From: Phalacrocorax aristotelis
Taxonomy: Eukaryota; Chordata; Aves; Suliformes; Phalacrocoracidae
DNA: 64,000 nucleotides
Reading direction: 5' to 3'
Assembly (NCBI RefSeq): GCF_949628215.1
Contig: NC_134279.1
Location: 63,905,766-63,969,765 of the forward strand
How positions within the stretch are numbered: position 1 is the stretch's first letter; each line of letters opens with the position of its first letter. The position numbers were made by a program, and so were the translations under genes. The notes below the pieces were generated by a model. It saw nothing but the letters and a program-made list of their open reading frames with translations, made no database searches and was not told the origin of the DNA. Shown here in pieces: positions 56,947-64,000 of this stretch.

Positions 56947-56997
56947 GTTTTTTTTTTTTAATTAAGATAATGGCTTTAATTGAAAAAAAAAAAAAAC
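56947..56997. repeat. Imperfect T/A-rich inverted repeat
   Basis: T12-AATTAAG (56948-56966) is followed after seven bases by CTTTAATTG-A14 (56974-56996), which is its near reverse complement with small bulges. It could fold into a stem of about 20 bp. It may be two opposed poly(A)-like tails or a palindromic element remnant. Confidence 0.6.
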
Positions 56998-59900
56998 AGC
57001 CCACCTACATTCTTAACTTGTGTGTCACTACCTCTCTTTGCAAATCTTAGTGATGGCACCTGAAGTGAGGAATTTAAAAATATTTTGAGAAATGCCCCCC
57101 ATCATGTGTATAAACTCTTGAACTCAGTATTTGTGTTATGTTACTTGGGGAAGCTGGTGTTACCAGTTTTCAGTTTTGTTTGCTTTGCACCCTTAAATGT
57201 CTTCTCTTTGATATTACATTTTTAGAGACAGAAGCATTTTATAATGTCATTATAAATATAATGAAATTTTAAGTACTTCAAATAGCAATATACTTTGAAG
57301 TAAATGGAGAATAATTGGTTATTTAGGAGTTTCAGTAGATGAAAAATACTTTTTAAGGAAGAATATAAATCACTTATTCTCTCTTCACTAATATGCATAA
57401 TGAAGTAGTGAAATAATACTGGAATATACACCCATGAGCAGAGTTTTCATTTCCTTTGTGTAACAGATATGGGAAGATTTCCTGGCTGTGGCAGGTTTCA
57501 CCCACTAAAAGTAGTACTGTGAAAGATGGTAATAGCATGGGCGTAGGTTTGTCACACTATGCAGGGTAAAATAAATATATTAACAATATTTGCCTTCTAT
57601 AAACATCTTGTACAGTAAAGTAAGAAGCTTCTTAAATAACTGTGCAGCCCTTTTTCTAATATCTACATAGGCACATGTCACTCAAGGCTTCCACATACCT
57701 CAAAAATCTCCAAAAGCCAACTTGCTGTCTCCAGCATCCACGTTACTAGTGAGAGACATCCAGGAAGGCTGCCTGGGCTTCAGAATGTACTTGGGATTCA
57801 TACAGCAAGAATCCTAGCAGAAACACCAAGAACAGATGCCCATTTAGTAAGGCTATCTCACAGCTACTGTTTATGTAGCTACCTATCTCCATCATCATCT
57901 AGGTCACAGCCTGTGGTTCCCAGCCATGAAATAAGAATGGGCAAGCACTTGAAACATTCCAGAAGAGCTGAGGATTCAGAAAGAGAATTTTAGGAGGTTA
58001 CCATTCTTGCTACCCAGTCTGCTGCTTTGCCAAAAGTTACTGCCCTGTAGCTGAGGTAGCAAAGCGATGTGTGTGCTTGGCAGCTACCACAATTCATACC
58101 GTGTATTAAGAAATACTGAAACTGGGGTGTGTTTGAGCACTGCAGGTATGAGAAGCAGTGGCTGTAGAGCTAGCATGTTTCCCATTCGCTTCTGCAGAAC
58201 GTACGTTCTATGGATACTTGCTCACTGAAGAAGGTAACCTTTGGCAACAGGGCAGGGTACAAGGGTAGGCAGGGGCCCCTCAAATTGCAGTCTGAATTGC
58301 CAAAGTGACTTTCCTCCCTTATGGTGCCTGTAACTGTTCTGTGAGATGGTTTTCTTTCCCTCTGGTGTTACATCTTATGCTGTCTGGATCTCTGTAGGTG
58401 AAAGAAATGAAGGAGCAGATGGACTTGCCTTATAAAAATAGCACTGGGATAATATAGTGCAAGCAAACTGATACTGAATGACCCATCTCATAGGCCCACT
58501 CTTAAGTTTACTTCTTTTGTAGTATCTGAGATAATGAACAAAATGAAGGACCGTTTGAGCAATAATACTGCCTACTCACGCTTTGTTCATAACGACTGCC
58601 TAAGATACAAAGCAAATAAAATCTACCAGATGCAGCAAGTTCTCCTGAGCCTAAGAAAGCAAAATTGTAATGTTGCAAATGTAAATGCTGGCATTGCAGC
58701 TTAATACACATATAAACCGAGCAATCTGTATTGTGCGATCATCATTTTTTAAGAAAGGCTGGAGCCCAGAGACTAGCAAACGTTCTCATCTGCAGTGTCT
58801 CAGCAGTTCTCAGTCTTCAGCTGCTGTATAGATAATAATTCTAATTGAAGAATCATTACATGAATCCATATGTGAATGATGGGCTATAGCCGTTTGTTCG
58901 TGATGTTTTAAAAATTGAGTTGCTGGTTTCACTCTCTATAAGGGATCATTGGATTGCCTTTTTTCTTTTTTTTTTTTAAATGCAACATTTTAATCAACCT
59001 GGTTTATCAGGATTTGAAATTTGAAGGAAAAACAATTTCTGTAGCTGACAATTTTTTTAAACAATACCTATTTAAAGGCTTGAATTGGTTACAAAGTGAC
59101 TCTCCGCAGAGAGAACCTTTGTTCTAATGTTTTTAATTCTGAAACCAGTGCTTGAAAAATTGTGCTCTATGTGCTCTGTAATAATTGGTTTTCATGTATT
59201 ATACTTTTTTCCCCTCAAAGATAACAGCATACACTTCAGTGCAGTTTAATAATCCTTTTTTAAAATCGCAGTTAAAAAAGCATTTGCTCTGTCACTCATC
59301 AAGCATCTGTCGTATCAAAGAATTAGTCATATATTTATCTTGATGGATAAGCTTCAGTGTTCTGGACCAAGTTCAGTGTAACTGGACCAAGCTTTCAGCA
59401 CTCCTTTGGTGATCCTAAAGTCAAGTTCATGATCTAATTAAGATCAGTTTGATAATTATATCTGCTGCTGAACAGGAGTCTTTCATCTTGCCACATTTCA
59501 ACTAAATTCTTTAGTGTGGCATCAAAGCTGATCCAGTTCAGAAGCTGAATTGCTTTCTTAACGTGGATGGTGAAATTTAATTTGCCTTTAGGTCCTGGAT
59601 TCAAACCCAGGCTGAGTCAGCTATAGCGAAATTATAACTGCTTTTTTTTTTTTTTAACCCAATATGAATAGAAAGAACACAGTAGTTTCCGCTGGGTGCT
59701 ACCTTTCCTATTGTTCTCAAAGAGCTGCAGACTTCAGGCTCCCATCTTACACTTACTGCTGGTTGGGGGGGAAGTTGGTCTTGTACAAATAACATGACAG
59801 CAACAGAGGTGTGTGCCTTATTCATCTTTCTCTAGACATCCCAGGTAGGAACACACCAGTTCATCGGGAATTTGAGACAAACATGTAGAATTTCTACTGA

Positions 59901-62900
59901 TCTGTTCTCTCCAAAAGCCGTTTCTCAGGCACATGTCTTGTGATTGAAGCGTACCTGAGGAGCACATGGCCAAAATACAGGGAAAAGGAACAAGGTCTCC
60001 CAACATTTTGGAAGGTCTCTAGATTGGTTATATGTGTTTGGCTTTTGCAGTGTATAAAGCTCATATTACTGTGTAAACTCTTGAAAAAGTGTTTGCAGCC
60101 ATTCTCATCCCTCACCTGAACTGTTTCTGAACTGAATTCAGTGCAGTGACGCCTCCGCAGGCGCTGGGGCAGGGTGTGCTGCTCCAGCACCGCACCTGAC
60201 GGAGCTCTGTAATGCAGCTGCAAGGTCTGGCTGCAGGAGGACAATTCGGTGCCCAAGCAGGGGAAAGCGTTCCCGCTTCGGTTTGATACGGAACTGCCAA
60301 GCAGATGTGACAAGTAGAACTAGTGTGCAGGCACAAATACTATTAAGCAGTTAGTTAATCCTATAAGTAGTCTATCTGGAGCCTGAGGAACTGCAGATGG
60401 AAATAGTGCTTAGTTTGGTCTGCAATATGTCAAACGACAAATGTAGCTATTGAGGAAAGAAGAATCTGTCAGCTCTAACTAAAGAGAAGCATCTTTAAAA
60501 GAATTCTGCAACATACTGTATAAACTCTTGATTAAATACAAGTTGTCTCACTAATCGTTTTCTTCTGGATCCCTCTGTAATGAGGCTAAAATGCAGATTC
60601 TGGCTTCTGATTTTATACAGTATCTTTTTCAATAGTGGTAGAGAAATTGCAAACGGCTTAGTGGGTGGAGGGGCTTGGGATACAGTTCAACATGCATTTT
60701 TTAAATGGAAGATAAGGAAAGTGTCTGGGAAGTTTATAAAAATAGAAACACCCTGAGATGCTTACTGTGCAGCTGAGGAGGTAGTGAGTCTGCAGCGGGA
60801 TCTGAGTATACATAGTAAAGTCTTGACCTGCCGCACAGTATGAGCGGCAGAGAATACTGTCAAAATACAGCTCTCATTTCATTGCAGTGGTAGCCTGCCC
60901 TCTAACAGTATTAATTTCTAGTACTCTGTCTTCCCCTCACCCCACTGAGTATTTTGGGGTGTGTGTTTTCAGCACGCTGTGCTGTACTGGTGCATCAGAA
61001 GAAGGATGGGGAGGGGGAAGGATGCCTACCAGCACATTGCCATCCCCACTGATGCGGAACTTTATACACAAGAAGTCAACTGGAGCACGCAAAGGCAGCA
61101 GGTGCAAGTGCACATGCCGCTAGCTTTTTTGTTGAAGGGTTTATAATCAGTAATTGGATTTGAATATAAAAATGTTTTCTAATAATGATATAACTGATGC
61201 TTTTAAAACTCAAGCTCATATTCCATGCAGATGGCACCAACTGTGACACTCTGGTTTTCTCTTTGGTTTTGTTTCTAAAAGTTTCAGCTCAATGTTAAAT
61301 CTGTGGAGCCAGGGCAGCTCTTCAGGTTTCAGAGAAGATGCACAGCGTGTTGATCTTCTAGCCGTAGATGGTGTGGTCAGACCCCACACAGTCCCTCTCC
61401 CCTCTCTGAAGGCATGCTTAGGGATTTCAGCCTCATTGCCTCCAAGGCCTTTGGAAGCAAGATGTTTCTCAATGCCTGTGTCTTCAGAAAGAACCTGTTG
61501 TGGCTGCTGGAGGTCTTTGTAGGCTGCATATACTCTTCACAGTGCCTTGTGGTGACTTCATGTGGTGGCTTCTGCATCCATGTGCTCTTTTACAGATCAA
61601 GTTTTTTGGTCTCGCACTGAGATGGGCAGGACAAGCGCTTCTTTATTGCTTGCACACCCTTATCAGTATTAAAAGTTGCGGTGAGTGGAACACTACTGCT
61701 GCCTTCAACAAGGCTGTATGGCATACGTGGATTTGTTAATGGAGTGGAGCAGGGCTAAGGGTGTTCCAGCTCCAGTATGAGCAGTAATGGCACGTCTTGT
61801 GCTCCGAATAATGAAATGCCATTGCACTGCCAAGTGCTGCGGGGGCTGCAGTGGCCCTTTGCAGGTGAAGCTAGGCAGAAGTGAATTGTGCAGCTGGCCT
61901 TGGGTTATTTGGTCTGCTGATCCAGAAGGTAGCTGTGTTTTCTCTTTTCTATATGCAATGGCTCTACAGTGGGCTCAGGAAGAAGAGGCAATAACAATGT
62001 ATTTTTGTCATGGAAGCAAGTAGCTGTGACTCACAAGGCTCCTGGGGCACCATTTACCGGAGTTAAAAGATGCTGTTTTCATTTAGTCGCTATATAACTG
62101 CATTTCTGAGTCTCTGATCACTTCATTCTCGCCTAAGCCCCTCTTCCTGCATTTACAGGCCCTAATTTTCCCCTACCTTGCACTTTCAGTAGATTTTTAT
62201 ATCTGTGCAAGTGGTGGTAAAACTCAGCTCTTTTGATGTGAGAGAATTTAGCATATACGCTGCATTTACTTGGCACCAGCATAGAAGGCCCTAGCAGGGG
62301 CAAGGCAGCGGGGAATCAAGCCAGTTGTTTACATCTTCCTCCAAAGGACTGGTAGGTCAAACATCCTTCTCCTTGTCCACAATACTCTGCCATTAACAGC
62401 TGTTAGTCAGTGTTAGCGCATCATATTTTTTTCCCCTCGAGGCTGAGCACATTATCTCTACAACACTCCAGCACCTTGCTGGGAACATACCACAGTTCTG
62501 TTTTCAGTGTGTTTTGTTAATGCTAGTGACCTTGGTGGTGTGACCACAACACCTGCTTTACCTGATAAGATCATTAATTTTTTTTCTCTGCAGCCTTTGT
62601 GTTGAGCATAAGCAGATCTTCATTTGTACCTGGAAAACATTGCCCGAACATCAGCTTACTGGAGCACTGACCTGTAACTCCTGGTATTTTTTAAGGCGTT
62701 AAATAGGCAATTAGAAGAAATCACTTCAATAAAAGTGGAATGAACACAAGCTCCTCGTTAGCTGCAATGGAGCAAGACGGTATTGGAATCAATTGCGCAG
62801 CTTTTCAGCTGTCACTCTGCTGCAGCAGCAGCTGTCTGTCAGTCGAGGTGACAGCAGAGAGCTGATCTATACTCTTCTCTGAGCTACAGAGATAAGCTGC

Positions 62901-64000
62901 ACACGCACAATGAACGTGTTCCTAAAATAAACACATTGGAAAGAGCAGGGTATTTTTTTAATGATAAATCTTCTCGCCTTGCTAACAGTTTCTCCTCCCT
63001 CCTCCTTTGTTAGTTTACCGGCTTGCTGTCACCCCCTGCCTTTTTTCTTACAGCGGCTGCGTGTTCTCCGTCTGCCTTTTACCTTACGGGTTTGTTTTTC
63101 TGCATGCTGCTGCTTTGTGTTTCTGTGGCTGCACCCACCTTCTGCATCCCACCGTTGATCGAGGTGGGGTCCGTCCGTGGAGGAGACGCAGGCGGTGCTG
63201 CCTCTCAGGCCAGCGTGACCGTGGCTGGCACTGCCGTGGCTGCAGCTGGTGGCCATAAAGTGCTGATCAGGATTGATGGGAAAGGTTTAGATGGATGTGA
63301 AATCAGGTGTGGAGTAGAAGAGCTAAGCTAGCCCTAATTCAAACCTTAGCCCCGTCCTTTGTGCAGGCAGGACTCCGGGGGGGTTTATATTTACTTTTGT
63401 GTCTTTATGGATCAGGCATTAATTTATTAAATGATAAGGTGGTTTCAGCTTCCCCCTCCCCATTTGTTTGCTGCAGTTTTGTTGTTCCACCACAGCAGTG
63501 CTGGTATTATTTGCATTTACGGGGCAGTCCTGAAGCTCTTCTCTCTCTTCCTCACCACTATGTTAGAGAAACAGATTTCCTCTGCAGAAATCCTGTGCTA
63601 TGGGACTTGCTGTGTGGCCCCATGCACAAGTATATCCTGGTCGTATCTTCTGTGTGACAGGGCTGTTCAGGCTGCTCAGCTCTCCAGTCAGGCTGGGGTT
63701 GAGGTTGCTCTTGTTTTTCTGCTTTACTCTACAGTAACAGGCATTTCTATTTAGGAGCCTGTGAGTCTTGGGTGACCTCATTTCCTCAATAAAACACAGC
63801 AGTGTAAGAATTGTGTCGTGAAAGTGCAGGGGAATGATGGTGGCTCAGAAAATTGGTTGTCACTGGTCCAGACTAAGAGGGCATATGTCACGAGGGACTT
63901 GCTTCCAGGCCTTCTAAAAAGACCAGTAGAAACTAGCAGCTGGCGTAAAAATGGGAAAAGCTGATCTGGGAGAAACCTTTACACATACAAAAAAAAAAAA

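Larger units (their letters stand above)
54941..64000. other. Intergenic region downstream of SEPSECS
   Basis: Nine kilobases in which I recognise no exon, RNA gene or named transposon. Base composition rises in GC toward the right (about 60.1-63.8 kb). Two CAGCTG E-boxes lie at 62806-62811 and 62829-62834 beside CTGCAG-rich sequence. By remembered human synteny the next gene should be LGI2, beyond the right edge. Short open frames, for example 63023-63331, have no domain, promoter or splice context. Confidence 0.65.

Noticed and set aside
59590-59620. Possible tRNA or tRNA-derived SINE from ggattcaaaccca
   Set aside because: Only a loose B-box resemblance. No A box at the right distance and no cloverleaf could be drawn.
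61292-61739. Overlapping plus-strand frames near 61.3-61.7 kb as a gene relic
   Set aside because: Several frames are open over the same stretch, none with a recognisable motif.
63023-63331. 102-codon open frame with a hydrophobic start as a possible secreted protein
   Set aside because: No domain is recognised, alternative frames are open over the same DNA, and there is no promoter, poly(A) signal or splice partner nearby.

Overview
The window is nuclear DNA from a vertebrate, most probably a bird. The evidence is spliced genes with GT-AG introns, compact introns, CpG-island promoters, LINEs of the CR1 family only (no Alu or L1 seen), and proteins recognisable as sauropsid versions of known amniote genes. 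It holds no prokaryotic genes, CRISPR array, provirus or phage. I found no novel multi-gene system. The window is a conserved syntenic block of housekeeping genes, matching ZCCHC4 - PI4K2B - SEPSECS on human 4p15.2 as I remember it.

Layout. Positions 1-3370 (minus strand) hold the first five coding exons of ZCCHC4, the 28S rRNA m6A methyltransferase; the gene runs off the left edge. Positions 5019-27690 (minus) hold all ten coding exons of PI4K2B, a type II phosphatidylinositol 4-kinase. The exons join in frame to 488 residues, and the 3' UTR lies at lower coordinates. Positions 30718-54675 (plus) hold all eleven coding exons of SEPSECS, the last enzyme of selenocysteinyl-tRNA synthesis. They join in frame to 486 residues, with catalytic residues at the same numbers as in human. 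From about 54940 to 64000 I see no gene.

Regulation. Each gene starts in its own CpG island, at about 3.2-3.5, 27.0-28.0 and 30.1-31.1 kb. PI4K2B and SEPSECS are head to head with their start codons 3.0 kb apart. A perfect NRF1-type palindrome lies 146 bp before the SEPSECS start codon.

Repeats. A degraded CR1 in PI4K2B intron 7 is interrupted by a younger CR1, a readable nested insertion. Degenerate CR1 pieces lie near 18.4-18.8 kb (plus orientation) and 36.3-36.8 kb (minus orientation). Smaller items are a nine-unit CCT repeat coding poly-Glu in PI4K2B, a 17-G run, a 13-bp triplicate and two AT-rich hairpins.

The genes do not form one pathway. SEPSECS serves selenoprotein synthesis, PI4K2B makes PI4P on membranes, and ZCCHC4 modifies ribosomal RNA; they are neighbours by conserved synteny. 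Exon boundaries were placed by hand from GT/AG sites, phase agreement and remembered homologous proteins. No alignment was run.
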